Shown one piece after another: positions 38,600 through 49,573 of a stretch of 64,000 bases of DNA (position 1 is its first letter; the number at the start of each line of letters is the position of its first letter). Origin of the DNA: Blastococcus sp. LR1 (GTDB taxonomy: Bacteria > Actinomycetota > Actinomycetes > Mycobacteriales > Geodermatophilaceae); the NCBI RefSeq assembly GCF_020166105.1, contig NZ_JAIUJY010000005.1:1-64000 (forward strand). The letters are read 5' to 3'. The translations under genes and the position numbers were made by a program. The notes below the pieces were generated by a model, which was not told the origin of the DNA, did not search any database, and saw only the letters and a list, made by a program, of their open reading frames with translations.

Positions 38600-40321
38600 G
38601 TGACCGCCACCCGCTCTCCCGAGACGGGCACCGGCGCGGAGCCGGCCGGAGGCACGTCCTCCGCCCGTTCGCGCCGGAGCGAGGTGCGGCGGCTGCAGCG
38701 CGGTCTGCGCCGCAGAGCGGTCCGCGCCCGGCGCAAGGTGCGCCGGGACACCCGCCGGCTGGCCGCCCGCGCGCTGCACACCTGGCGGTCCTCGCTGCAG
38801 GTGCGCATCGGCGCGATCACCACGGTGGTCGCCGGAACTGTCGTCGTGATCGTGAGCCTGGTGCTGTTCAGCCAGATCCGCGATCAGCTGCTCGACGTCA
38901 AGCGCCAGGCCGCCATCGACCAGGTCCAGGCCGGCGTCGTCTACGCCCAGAACGAGGTCGCCGGCATCGCCACCGGTGATGCCGCCAGCGTGCGCTCCAC
39001 GCTCACCCGGACCGTCACCAACCTGCTCGAGCGAGGCGGCGCCGCCGGCGACTTCGACGTCGTCATGGTCTACCGGCCCGGCAACCCCGACCGGACGACG
39101 ACGACCCGGCGTCCCCTGTACGAAGCGCTGCCGAGCGACCTCCGGGGAGCCGTCGACGCCGGCGCCCAGGCCTCCCGGTACTCCGTCGTCCCCGACGCGA
39201 CCGGCACGGACCGGCCGACCCTGCTGATCGGCGCCCCGGTCCTGGGCGACACCCAGGCTCCGGACCGGATCGAGCTGTACTACTCCTTCCCCCTGCAGCA
39301 GGAGCAGGAGAGCCTGTCCCTCATCCGCAGCACCGTCGTCATCAGCGGGGTCGCCCTCACCCTCCTGGTCGTGGGCATCGCCGTGCTGGTCACCCGGCTG
39401 GTCGTCGATCCGGTGCGGCGCGCGGCGGGAACGGCGCAACGCCTCGCCGAGGGCCAGCTCGAGGAACGCATGACGGTCCGGGGGGAGGATGACCTCGCCC
39501 GCCTGGCCACCAGCTTCAACGCCATGGCCGACAGCCTCCAGCGGCAGATCACCCAGCTGGAGGGGCTGTCCCAGCTGCAGCAGCGGTTCACCTCCGACGT
39601 GTCCCACGAGCTGCGCACCCCGCTGACCACGGTGCAGATGGCCGCGGAGGTGCTGCACGAGTCCCGCGAGGACTTCGATCCGCACGTGGCGCGGTCGGCG
39701 GAGCTGCTGCACGCCGAGCTGGACCGCTTCGAGTCCCTGCTCACCGACCTGCTCGAGATCAGCCGTTACGACGCCGGCGCCGCGGTCCTGGACGCCGCCC
39801 CCACCGACCTCGGGGTGCTGGTCGGCCGGGTGGTGGACGGCATGGCGGCGCTGGCGAAGCGGCACGAGTGCGAACTTCAGGTGACCCTCCCGGCCGAGAA
39901 CGTCCTCGCCGAGGCCGACGCGCGACGCGTGCAGCGGATCCTGCGCAACCTCGTGGGCAACGCCATCGAGCACGGCGCCGGCCACCCCGTGGAGATCACG
40001 CTGGCCGCCAACCGCTCCGCGGCCGCCGTGACGGTCCGGGACCACGGGGTGGGGCTCAGCGCGGGGGAGGCCCAGCACGTCTTCGACCGGTTCTGGCGGG
40101 CCGACCCCTCCCGCGTCCGCACCGTCGGCGGCAGCGGGCTCGGGCTCTCCATCAGCCTCGAGGACGCCCGCCTGCACGGCGGATGGCTGCAGGTGTGGGG
40201 TCAGCCGGGCGCCGGGGCCCAGTTCCGGCTCACCCTGCCGCTGGTGGCCGGGACGGACCTGACCAGCTCGCCCCTGCCGCTGCGTCCGGTGCGGCTGCGA
40301 CGTCCCGGGGGAACCCGATGA
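38600..40321 (+). CDS. mtrB: Sensor histidine kinase MtrB
   Basis: Membrane partner of MtrA, 573 residues. An Arg-rich cytoplasmic N-terminus (1-65) leads to helix 1 (about 73-92), an extracellular sensor domain (to about 243), helix 2 (about 245-267), a HAMP linker (268-320), the dimerisation helix with phospho-acceptor His336 in SDVSHELRTPL, and an ATPase domain with RILRNLVGNAIEH, DHGVGLS and GGSGLGLS. Start GTG with GACAAT 6 bases upstream. The stop overlaps lpqB as ATGA. Confidence 0.94.
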   Translation: MTATRSPETGTGAEPAGGTSSARSRRSEVRRLQRGLRRRAVRARRKVRRDTRRLAARALHTWRSSLQVRIGAITTVVAGTVVVIVSLVLFSQIRDQLLDVKRQAAIDQVQAGVVYAQNEVAGIATGDAASVRSTLTRTVTNLLERGGAAGDFDVVMVYRPGNPDRTTTTRRPLYEALPSDLRGAVDAGAQASRYSVVPDATGTDRPTLLIGAPVLGDTQAPDRIELYYSFPLQQEQESLSLIRSTVVISGVALTLLVVGIAVLVTRLVVDPVRRAAGTAQRLAEGQLEERMTVRGEDDLARLATSFNAMADSLQRQITQLEGLSQLQQRFTSDVSHELRTPLTTVQMAAEVLHESREDFDPHVARSAELLHAELDRFESLLTDLLEISRYDAGAAVLDAAPTDLGVLVGRVVDGMAALAKRHECELQVTLPAENVLAEADARRVQRILRNLVGNAIEHGAGHPVEITLAANRSAAAVTVRDHGVGLSAGEAQHVFDRFWRADPSRVRTVGGSGLGLSISLEDARLHGGWLQVWGQPGAGAQFRLTLPLVAGTDLTSSPLPLRPVRLRRPGGTR

Positions 40322-42045
40322 GCCGGCGCCGCGGCCTGGCGGTCGCCCTGCTGGCGGCGACCCTCCCGCTGATGTCCTGCTCCACGGTGCCGACGAGCTC
40401 GCCGACGGTCCAGATCCCGCAGGCGCCGGCGCGGCCGGCCGAGGCCGCGGGCATCGAGCCGCTGCCGCCCGCGCCGGGCGCCAGCGCCGAGGAGGTCGTG
40501 CGCACGTTCATCGACGCCTCGGCCAGCACGGTGACGGGGCACCCGGTGGCCCGCCTGCACCTGGCGACCGAGGAGGCCGAGACCTGGGACGACGCGACCG
40601 GGATCAGCGTCATCGGCAGCGACTACGCCACGGTCACCACCGACTCCGGCACCGTCCTGATCACGGCCAACCTCGTCGGCACGGTCGACCCGCGCGGGGT
40701 GTTCACCGTCGCGGGGCGGGGCGTGTTCACCCGCGAGTTCCGGCTGCAGCAGGTCGACGGCGAGTGGCGGATCAGCGATCCGCCCGACGGGCTGATCATG
40801 CTCGAGCCGGACTTCGAGCGGCTCTACGACGAGCTCCAGGCCTACTTCCTCGACCCCACGACGTCGCGGGTGGTCCCCGATCCGCGGTACCTCCTCACCG
40901 GCGAGTCCCAGCCCACCGCCCTGGTCGAGCGGCTCCTGGCGGGGCCCTCGGCGGCGCTCGCCGCCGGTGTGTCCAACCCGCTGAACGGCGCCCAGCTGCG
41001 CCGGTCGGTGACGGTCGAGGACGGCACGGCCACCGTCGAGCTGACCGGTATGCCCGCTGACTCGCCGCTCCTGGAGCAGGTCTGCCCGCAGCTGGTCTGG
41101 ACGCTGCAGCAGCTGGGACGCCGGATCAGCGACGTCGTCGTCGTCGTGGACGGTGAGCCGGTCACCCCGGAGCGCATTCCGGAGCGGCAGACCGTCGAGG
41201 ACTGGGCGTCCTTCGACCCGGACGCCGTGCCGGTCGACGGCGTCGGGCACTACCTGGACGCCGGCGCGCTGCGCACGGCGGTGGAGGGTCGGCCCACGCC
41301 CGGACCGGCGGGGGAGGGCGTCTACGGCCTGACCAGCGCCGCTGTGTCCGCGGACCCGCGCAGCGGGCGGCTGTCCTTCCTCGCGGGGGTCCGCCCGGAG
41401 GGGCCGGGCGTGGCCCTCCTGGCCGGTCCGTACGACGGCCCGCTGACGTCGGTGCTCTCCGCCGCCACGCTGAGCGCGCCGACCGTGCCCGGAACCCGCG
41501 AAGAGGTGTGGGTGGTCCAGGACGGGGCGACCGTGGTGCGGGTGCCGGCCGGCGCCCCGCCGCAGCCGGTGACCGCGCCGACGCTGGCCGGCCTGGGGCG
41601 CACCGACGTGCTGCAGCTGTCCCCGGACGGGGTCCGCGCCGCCGTCGTCGTCGACGGGCCGGAGGGACGGCGTCTCTACGTCGGCACCGTCGTGCGCTCG
41701 CCCGAGGACGGCGCGGTCGTGCTGCGCGATCTGCGGGAGGCGGCGCCGACCCTGGCCCAGGTCATCGACGTGGGTTGGCGGAACAGCAGCAACCTGCTGG
41801 TCCTCGCCGGCGACGAGAGCCGGGACCGGATCGTGCCGTACTCGGTGGGGGTGGACGGCTGGGCGCTGACCCGGGTCACCACCTCCGGCCTGCCCAGTCA
41901 GCCCACCGCCATCGCCGTGGCCCCCACGCGCCCGGCGCTGGTGAGCGCGGGGAACACGGTGTGGCAGCTGGCCGGCGGAACCTGGACGACGCTGGTGCGG
42001 GGCGCGCAGCCGCTGGTCGGCGGGGCGCCGTTCTACCCCTTGTGA
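40318..42045 (+). CDS. lpqB: Lipoprotein LpqB, modulator of MtrAB
   Basis: A 575-residue lipoprotein with lipobox LMSC (Cys21 region), an N-terminal domain, a GerMN sporulation/germination-type domain (about 190-320; PTALVERLLAGPSAALA, then NPLNGAQLRRSVTVEDGTATVEL) and a C-terminal beta-propeller-like LpqB domain. LpqB binds the MtrB extracellular domain in mycobacteria and affects its signalling. The ATGA overlap with mtrB supports one regulatory unit. The open frame upstream of 40318 is mtrB shadow. Confidence 0.92.
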   Translation: MSRRRGLAVALLAATLPLMSCSTVPTSSPTVQIPQAPARPAEAAGIEPLPPAPGASAEEVVRTFIDASASTVTGHPVARLHLATEEAETWDDATGISVIGSDYATVTTDSGTVLITANLVGTVDPRGVFTVAGRGVFTREFRLQQVDGEWRISDPPDGLIMLEPDFERLYDELQAYFLDPTTSRVVPDPRYLLTGESQPTALVERLLAGPSAALAAGVSNPLNGAQLRRSVTVEDGTATVELTGMPADSPLLEQVCPQLVWTLQQLGRRISDVVVVVDGEPVTPERIPERQTVEDWASFDPDAVPVDGVGHYLDAGALRTAVEGRPTPGPAGEGVYGLTSAAVSADPRSGRLSFLAGVRPEGPGVALLAGPYDGPLTSVLSAATLSAPTVPGTREEVWVVQDGATVVRVPAGAPPQPVTAPTLAGLGRTDVLQLSPDGVRAAVVVDGPEGRRLYVGTVVRSPEDGAVVLRDLREAAPTLAQVIDVGWRNSSNLLVLAGDESRDRIVPYSVGVDGWALTRVTTSGLPSQPTAIAVAPTRPALVSAGNTVWQLAGGTWTTLVRGAQPLVGGAPFYPL

Positions 42046-42118
42046 CGACAGGGCCCCGGCGTCCACAGGGAACTCGTTCCGGGCGTCGGGACCGCGGCTG
42101 AGCGGGCAGGCTGGTCCG

Positions 42119-42910
42119 ATGGGCCTGCTCCCGGCGCTCGCCGACCTGGTGCTGCCGCGCACCTGCGCGGGGTGCGGCGTGCCGGGGCGCAGCCTCTGCG
42201 GGTCCTGCGCCGCGCTGCTCACCGTGCCGCACCTGGCGCAGCCGCGCCGGTTCCCGGCCGGTTTCCCGCCCACCGTGGCCGCCGGCGCCTACGCAGGGGC
42301 GGTGCGGCCGGTGGTCAACGCCTTCAAGGAGCACGGACGGGCCGAGCTGGCCCGGCCGCTCGGTGCCGCGCTGGCGCTGGCCGTGGCGGCCGTGCGCACC
42401 GGGCTGGTGGCGCCCGCCGGGCCGGTGCTCCTCGTGCCGGTCCCCGGGTCCCGCGCCGCGCTGGCGTCGCGCGGCCGGGACCACGTCCGCGAACTGACCG
42501 TCCGTGCGGTCGCCGAGCTGCGCGAGGCCGGGGTGCCCGCCGCCGAGCACCGGCTGCTGCGCCGCCGTGGCCGGGTGCACGATTCGGCCGGGCTGACCGC
42601 CGTCCAGCGGCGCGCGAACCTGGCCGGAACCTTCGTCCTCGACCCGCGCCGGCGGCGGGCGCCCGCGGGCGCGATCCTGGTGCTCGTCGACGACGTCGTG
42701 ACCACCGGGGCGACCCTGTGCGCTGCCGCGGAGGTGCTCGCGGAAGCGGCGACGGCGGACCGGACCGTGGTCCTGGCCGCCGTCGTCGCCGCCACTCCGC
42801 GCCCGTCCGGCCCGTCGCGGACGGAACCCACCGGACCGGCCGGGTACCGGCTCCGCACCGTCCCCGTCGGGCACCACGATCGACTGTCGGGACCGGGGAC
42901 GAGGGACTAG
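42119..42910 (+). CDS. ComF-family phosphoribosyltransferase-like protein
   Basis: A 263-residue protein with an N-terminal zinc finger (CAGCGVPGRSLCGSCAALL) and a type I phosphoribosyltransferase fold ending in the PRPP-binding loop LVLVDDVVTTGATL. In naturally competent bacteria ComF proteins help internalised single-stranded DNA; in actinobacteria the role is untested. The order lpqB-comF-hpf-secA matches mycobacteria. A CAGGCT box 6 bases before the ATG may be a weak -10. Confidence 0.87.
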   Translation: MGLLPALADLVLPRTCAGCGVPGRSLCGSCAALLTVPHLAQPRRFPAGFPPTVAAGAYAGAVRPVVNAFKEHGRAELARPLGAALALAVAAVRTGLVAPAGPVLLVPVPGSRAALASRGRDHVRELTVRAVAELREAGVPAAEHRLLRRRGRVHDSAGLTAVQRRANLAGTFVLDPRRRRAPAGAILVLVDDVVTTGATLCAAAEVLAEAATADRTVVLAAVVAATPRPSGPSRTEPTGPAGYRLRTVPVGHHDRLSGPGTRD

Positions 42911-42913
42911 CGT
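42908..42913 (+). promoter_or_regulatory. -10 box (TAGCGT) of hpf
   Basis: TANNNT box 36 bases upstream of the hpf ATG. Here a leader follows with GGGAGG as ribosome binding site, in contrast to the leaderless genes. Confidence 0.5.
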
Positions 42914-42949
42914 CGAAGCGACCAATGCCCGCCCCAACCGGGAGGTCTC

Positions 42950-43633
42950 ATGGAGATCGTGGTCCGTGGTCGTAACGTCGAAGTTCCCGAGCACTACCGG
43001 CAGCACGTCGAGGACAAGGTCGGTCAGCTGGAGCGGTTCGACACCAAGCTCTCGCGCATCGACGTGGAACTGTTCCACGAGAAGAACCCCCGCCAGTCGG
43101 CCAACTGCCAGCGGGTGGAGATCACCCTCCGTGGCAAGGGCCCCGTGGTCCGCGCCGAGGCCTGCGGGCCCGACTTCTACGCAGCGCTCGACCTCGCCTC
43201 CGGGAAGCTGGACAACCGGCTGCGCCGCGCGGCCGACCGGCGCCGGGTCCATCACGGGCGCCGGACGCCGGACAGCGTCCGCGTGCCGGGGACCGCACTC
43301 GAGCCGGGGCACATCGACCTCGTGATCGAGGAGCAGCTGGCCCGGGACCGCGAGCTGGCCACCGGCACGCACGTCACCGATCTCGACGAGCACCTGCCCG
43401 GGCAGATCGTGCGCGAGAAGCAGCACCCCGCGGTGCCCATGACCGTCGACCAGGCGCTCCACGAGATGGAGCTGGTCGGTCACGACTTCTTCCTCTTCCA
43501 GTGCGCCGACACCGGGCAGCCGACGGTGGTCTACCGCCGGCACGCCTACGACTACGGGTTGATCAGGCTGGCGCCCGTCGCCCAGGACGGCGTCGCGCCG
43601 GCGCCGTCCCTGGCGCAGCCCGCCACCGTCTGA
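42950..43633 (+). CDS. hpf: Ribosome hibernation-promoting factor, long form
   Basis: A 227-residue long HPF that dimerises 70S ribosomes in stationary phase. The N-terminal S30AE domain (1-105) begins [23 protein letters not shown] and contains FHEKNPRQ; a linker follows, then the C-terminal dimerisation domain (about 150-215; [46 protein letters not shown]). GGGAGG lies 6 bases before the ATG. It ends at a strong terminator. Confidence 0.94.
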   Translation: MEIVVRGRNVEVPEHYRQHVEDKVGQLERFDTKLSRIDVELFHEKNPRQSANCQRVEITLRGKGPVVRAEACGPDFYAALDLASGKLDNRLRRAADRRRVHHGRRTPDSVRVPGTALEPGHIDLVIEEQLARDRELATGTHVTDLDEHLPGQIVREKQHPAVPMTVDQALHEMELVGHDFFLFQCADTGQPTVVYRRHAYDYGLIRLAPVAQDGVAPAPSLAQPATV

Positions 43634-43637
43634 CCCG

Positions 43638-43670
43638 GGGCAGGGCGCGGTCGCCGACCGCGCCCTGCCC
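43638..43670. terminator. Bidirectional terminator hpf / PPOX gene
   Basis: Perfect 15-bp stem 43638-43652 with 43656-43670, 3-base loop. Its end abuts the stop codon of the convergent gene (43671). Confidence 0.85.
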
Positions 43671-44063
43671 TCAGACGTTGCCGAGGATCCGGTCCACCGA
43701 GATCTCGATGACCACGCGCGCCGGGTTCTCCCGGGGCTGCCGGTACCGCCGGGCGTAGCGCTCGACGGCGTCGGCGACCGACTCTGCGTCGTCCCGAACC
43801 ACCGCCGTCCCCTCGAGGGTCACCCAGCGGCGGCCGTCGACCGAGCAGACCGCGACGCGGGACTGCCCGCTCCGGACGTGCCGCGCCTTCGCCGACGTCC
43901 CGGACGTGATCACCCGCGCGAGGCGGGTGGCCGCGTCGTAGGTGACGCCGACCGGCACCACGTGCGGGGTGCCGTCGGGACGCAGCGTGGTCAGCGTCGC
44001 GAGGTGCCGCTCGACGAAGAATTCGAGCAGCCCCGCACCCGGGTCGGAGAGGTCGTGCGCCAT
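43671..44063 (-). CDS. PPOX-type flavin/F420-dependent oxidoreductase
   Basis: A 130-residue split-barrel protein: [58 protein letters not shown]. This is the order of the pyridoxamine-oxidase-like family whose actinobacterial members often bind F420; since the window encodes F420 synthesis, F420 is plausible but FMN cannot be excluded. The ATG at 44063 has a TACGCT box 6 bases upstream. The long open frame continuing upstream is the reverse shadow of secA. Confidence 0.82.
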   Translation of the reverse strand: MAHDLSDPGAGLLEFFVERHLATLTTLRPDGTPHVVPVGVTYDAATRLARVITSGTSAKARHVRSGQSRVAVCSVDGRRWVTLEGTAVVRDDAESVADAVERYARRYRQPRENPARVVIEISVDRILGNV

Positions 44064-44069
44064 CGCTGC

Positions 44070-44075
44070 AGCGTA
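44070..44075 (-). promoter_or_regulatory. -10 box (TACGCT) of the PPOX gene
   Basis: TANNNT box on the minus strand, 6 bases before the ATG at 44063. It is divergent from the identical box of secA. Confidence 0.5.
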
Positions 44076-44135
44076 CGGATGGGGCGCGTGGTGCCCCGCC
44101 GGCCGTGGAGGGTCGGCAGGCACAGCTGCGCCGCC

Positions 44136-44141
44136 TACGCT
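44136..44141 (+). promoter_or_regulatory. -10 box (TACGCT) of secA
   Basis: TANNNT box 6 bases before the GTG at 44148, without a ribosome binding site. It suggests that this essential gene is translated from a leaderless mRNA. Confidence 0.5.
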
Positions 44142-44147
44142 GGGGTC

Positions 44148-47135
<2,988 letters not shown>

Positions 47136-47150
47136 GCCGTATCCCGTGAC

Positions 47151-47191
47151 CGAGAGGGCCCCTGCCGACGACGTCGGCAGGGGCCCTCTCG
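47151..47191. terminator. secA terminator
   Basis: Perfect 19-bp stem 47151-47169 with 47173-47191 and 3-base loop, between convergent secA and the DUF6459 gene. Confidence 0.85.
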
Positions 47192-47200
47192 CATGTCGGC

Positions 47201-47743
47201 TCAGCCGATCTGGAGCACGGTGCACCGCCAGCGGCCGTCGATTCCCTCCAGGCGAGCGGCGACGGCGTGCGCCCGGCCGCCGCGGTGCGCGACCGCGCTG
47301 ACCTCGGCCACGCCGTCCACGGGCTCGCAGACGCGGATCCGGCCGACGACCAGCGGGGCGTTGCCCTCGGCGCACCAGGCGGGACGACGCCCGCCGGTGA
47401 GTGCCGCGAAGATCTTCGGGGACGCCAGGTCGCGCACGTGGGCCAGCGGGCGTCGGCCGGCGAGGGCCTCCAGCGTCGTCCGGACCAGGCGGTGTCCCGC
47501 CTCGACGGCCGGAGGCAGGTCGGCGCGCGTGGAGCGCACCGGGCCGAACTCGTCGGCCGGATGTGCCGCGACCGACTCGCGCGGCGGGGGGCCCGGGCGG
47601 TGCACGGGGCGGGGAATGGTCTGCCCGGGGTGGACCAGGCGCAGCGCCGGCCGTGTCTCCAGGGGCGGCTGCGGAGTCGGGACGACGGCCAGCCGGAGAG
47701 CTGCCGGGGCGGCGGGCCGGGCCGTGCGGGTCGGTGCGGTCAT
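47201..47743 (-). CDS. Rv3235/DUF6459 family protein
   Basis: A 180-residue protein: a Pro/Ala-rich disordered N-terminal half, then a conserved compact domain (AGHRLVRTTLEALAGRRPLAHVRDLASPKIFAAL, VGRIRVCEPVDGVAEVSAVAHRGGRAHAVAARLE, WRCTVLQIG). This is the DUF6459 pattern, an SH3-like or cystatin-like fold of unknown function, found near secA in actinobacteria. AGGAG precedes the ATG at 47743. The gene is downstream of the LysM gene on the same strand. Confidence 0.82.
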   Translation of the reverse strand: MTAPTRTARPAAPAALRLAVVPTPQPPLETRPALRLVHPGQTIPRPVHRPGPPPRESVAAHPADEFGPVRSTRADLPPAVEAGHRLVRTTLEALAGRRPLAHVRDLASPKIFAALTGGRRPAWCAEGNAPLVVGRIRVCEPVDGVAEVSAVAHRGGRAHAVAARLEGIDGRWRCTVLQIG

Positions 47744-47790
47744 GAGGAGCTCCTGGGGGCTGGTTCGTGGGGCATGGTGCGGGGCCGAGG

Positions 47791-48480
47791 TCAGGGGAGG
47801 GGCGGGCGCAGGACCTGGCCCGGGAGGAGGAGGTCGGGGTCCGGTCCGATCACGTCGGCGTTGGCCTGCCACCACGCCGTGACGGCGGTGGCCACATCGG
47901 CCGCTGTGGGCGGAGAGCCGGTCGTCGTCAGGTGCCGCTCGGCGATGTCCCAGAGGCAGTCGCCGCGCACGACGACGTGCTCACCGGCTGCCGGCGCCTG
48001 CGGCCAGTCGGGGATCGCGGGGTCGTCGGCGGGCGCCGGGGATGCCGCTCCGGGCCAGTCGGGCACCGCGTTGGTGGGGCTGGACTCCTCCGCGGCGGCG
48101 ACCGCCGGCGTCGCGACCACCAGGGCCAGCCCGAGGGCGGGCGGGGCGAGCCCGAGGCCGACGCCGAGAGCGAGGGCTGCTGCTCGTCGGGCTCCGGCGG
48201 GCAGCAGGCGGTGCAGCAGCCCGTCGGCCAGCGCTCCGGCGAGTCCGGGCAGTGCGGACGCGGCGGTCAGCGCCAGCCCGAGCGCGCCCCAGCACCAGAC
48301 CAGCCAGGCCAGGAGCCCGGCCAGGTGCAGCACGAGCACGTCGGCGCCCGCCGCGTCGACCGTCTCCTGGGCCCGGCCCAGGGCGGCGACGCTCGCACCG
48401 GGCGAGGGGGAGAGGTGCGCCAGGAGCACGGCGGCGGCAGCCATGCCCGCCGCCGTGCCGATCAGTCGTCGTGCCGACAT
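47791..48480 (-). CDS. Membrane protein with C-terminal LysM domain
   Basis: A 229-residue protein with four hydrophobic segments (about 7-22, 45-65, 68-85, 100-125) and an external tail ending in a LysM peptidoglycan-binding motif (EHVVVRGDCLWDIAERHL...NADVIGPDPDLLLPGQVL). The aspartate in GDCLWDIA replaces the usual GDSLW with GDCLW but keeps the fold. GGAGGGG lies 4 bases before the ATG. It probably anchors to the wall; partner proteins are unknown. Confidence 0.8.
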   Translation of the reverse strand: MSARRLIGTAAGMAAAAVLLAHLSPSPGASVAALGRAQETVDAAGADVLVLHLAGLLAWLVWCWGALGLALTAASALPGLAGALADGLLHRLLPAGARRAAALALGVGLGLAPPALGLALVVATPAVAAAEESSPTNAVPDWPGAASPAPADDPAIPDWPQAPAAGEHVVVRGDCLWDIAERHLTTTGSPPTAADVATAVTAWWQANADVIGPDPDLLLPGQVLRPPLP

Positions 48481-48515
48481 CGCCCCTCCAAGATCGTTGA
48501 CGTGGCCACACTAAA

Positions 48516-48539
48516 GCAAGCAAATGCACGCAAACGCAA
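48516..48539. repeat. Four GCAA repeats between divergent genes
   Basis: GCAA occurs at 48516, 48520, 48530 and 48536 in an A-rich patch that is unusual for this genome. It lies between the LysM gene (minus) and the 48567 gene (plus), where both promoters must be. Confidence 0.4.
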
Positions 48540-48554
48540 GTATTGGCGTGGATC

Positions 48555-48560
48555 TACGCT
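48555..48560 (+). promoter_or_regulatory. -10 box (TACGCT) of the 48567 gene
   Basis: TANNNT box 6 bases before the ATG at 48567, no Shine-Dalgarno sequence. Confidence 0.5.
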
Positions 48561-48566
48561 GACGAC

Positions 48567-49136
48567 ATGCGGTGGCAGCAGCTGTTCGCGGACCTGCAGG
48601 CGCAGTTCGAGGCGGCCGAGGACGCGGAGTCCCGGGCGGAGTGGGCGTCGCGCGCCCGCGCGGAGATGGGGGCGGTCCGCCTCGCGGACCGGCTGGGTGG
48701 GTCGCTCGGCTCGCGCCTCACGCTGACCTGCCGCGGCGCGGGACGGGTGAGCGGCGTGCTCACCGAGACCGGCATCGACTGGTTGCTGCTGGCCGACGAA
48801 GGCGGCCGCGACCAGCTGGTCTCGATGGCAGCCGTCCGCGCGGTCGCGGGCCTGGGGCGCCGGAGCGCGGCGCCGGAGGACGGGGGGTCGGTACGGGCGC
48901 GGCTGGATCTGCGCCGGGCGTTGCGCGGGCTGGCCCGGGACCGGGCGGCGGTACGGGTCGTCCTGGACGACGGCACCGCGCTGACCGGCACGATCGACCG
49001 GGTGGGTGCGGACTACGTGGAGCTGGCCGAGCACGCGGCCGACGAGCCACGGCGGGCCGGCGCGGTGCGCGGAGTGCAGGCGATCGTCATCCCCGCGGTG
49101 GCGGTGGTGACGTCCCTGTCAGCGGGGTGGGACTGA
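48567..49136 (+). CDS. Hypothetical protein with two Sm/SH3-like repeats
   Basis: A 189-residue soluble protein. After an acidic N-terminal helix (QQLFADLQAQFEAAEDAESRAEWASRARAE) come two similar beta-rich stretches: RLTLTCRGAGRVSGVLTETGIDWLLLADEG...LVSMAAVRAVAGL and AVRVVLDDGTALTGTIDRVGADYVELAEHA...VQAIVIPAVAVV. The alternation and the V/L-x-G-x-V/I turn resemble Sm-like or small SH3 barrels. No catalytic motif. I know of no characterised relative; RNA or wall binding are both possible. Confidence 0.65.
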   Translation: MRWQQLFADLQAQFEAAEDAESRAEWASRARAEMGAVRLADRLGGSLGSRLTLTCRGAGRVSGVLTETGIDWLLLADEGGRDQLVSMAAVRAVAGLGRRSAAPEDGGSVRARLDLRRALRGLARDRAAVRVVLDDGTALTGTIDRVGADYVELAEHAADEPRRAGAVRGVQAIVIPAVAVVTSLSAGWD

Positions 49137-49141
49137 GGCGT

Positions 49142-49372
49142 CTACTCCGCCTTCGTGGCCGCTGCCTCGTCGGGAACGGATCCGGCGCGGGCCTCGGCGT
49201 ACTTCTGCTGGATGAAGCGCTCGAGCTCGTCGGTCTCGACCCGCCACTGGCCGCGGCCGCCGATCTGGATCGCGATCAGCTCCTTGCGCCGGACCAGCGC
49301 ATAGGCCTGCGACCACGAGACGTTGAGGATCTCGGCGACGTCGTCGAGGGTCAGGAAGCGGGGCGTGGGCAT
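49142..49372 (-). CDS. Excisionase-family helix-turn-helix protein
   Basis: A 76-residue protein with a MerR-like/AlpA winged helix: FLTLDDVAEILNVSWSQAYALVRRKEL, then QIGGRGQWRVETDELERFIQQKYAEAR. In actinobacteria such single-domain proteins are chromosomal regulators rather than phage excisionases, and no integrase is nearby. GGAG 6 bases before the ATG at 49372 favours that start; 49384 is the alternative. It is divergent from the cpaB-like gene and ends 5 bases from the convergent gene before it. Confidence 0.82.
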   Translation of the reverse strand: MPTPRFLTLDDVAEILNVSWSQAYALVRRKELIAIQIGGRGQWRVETDELERFIQQKYAEARAGSVPDEAAATKAE

Positions 49373-49416
49373 CTGCGTCTCCATCCGGTCGGCGCCCAGT
49401 CTGTCAGCCGGACGGG

Positions 49417-49500
49417 GAACGTGTGCGTCTGTCCACACACGAACGTGTGGATGACGGATGCACGGAAACGGCGGCGTGCCGCATCATCAGCGTTCGAACG
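49417..49500. promoter_or_regulatory. Repeats and palindromes between the HTH and cpaB-like genes
   Basis: GAACGTGTG occurs at 49417-49425 and 49441-49449; the second half is part of the palindrome CACACG-AA-CGTGTG (49436-49449). A perfect palindrome CGTTCGAACG lies at 49491-49500. This is a candidate operator region for the divergent pair. Confidence 0.45.
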
Positions 49501-49573
49501 TCGTCAGCGATCCGCAACGGCGTGTCAACGCGCCTTTCCTCGGCGCTCGACGTGCTGGAAGAGGTGAGGCGCC

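Noticed and set aside
38600..38602. Frameshift or missing start in mtrB
   Set aside because: The GTG start gives the normal Arg-rich N-terminus and all domains are intact.
49142..49372. Phage excisionase marking an integrated element
   Set aside because: No integrase, attachment-site repeats or other phage genes are near; single-domain HTH proteins of this type are common chromosomal regulators.
49491..49500. SOS/LexA box
   Set aside because: CGTTCGAACG is palindromic, but its half-sites are inverted relative to the actinobacterial TCGAAC-N4-GTTCGA box.
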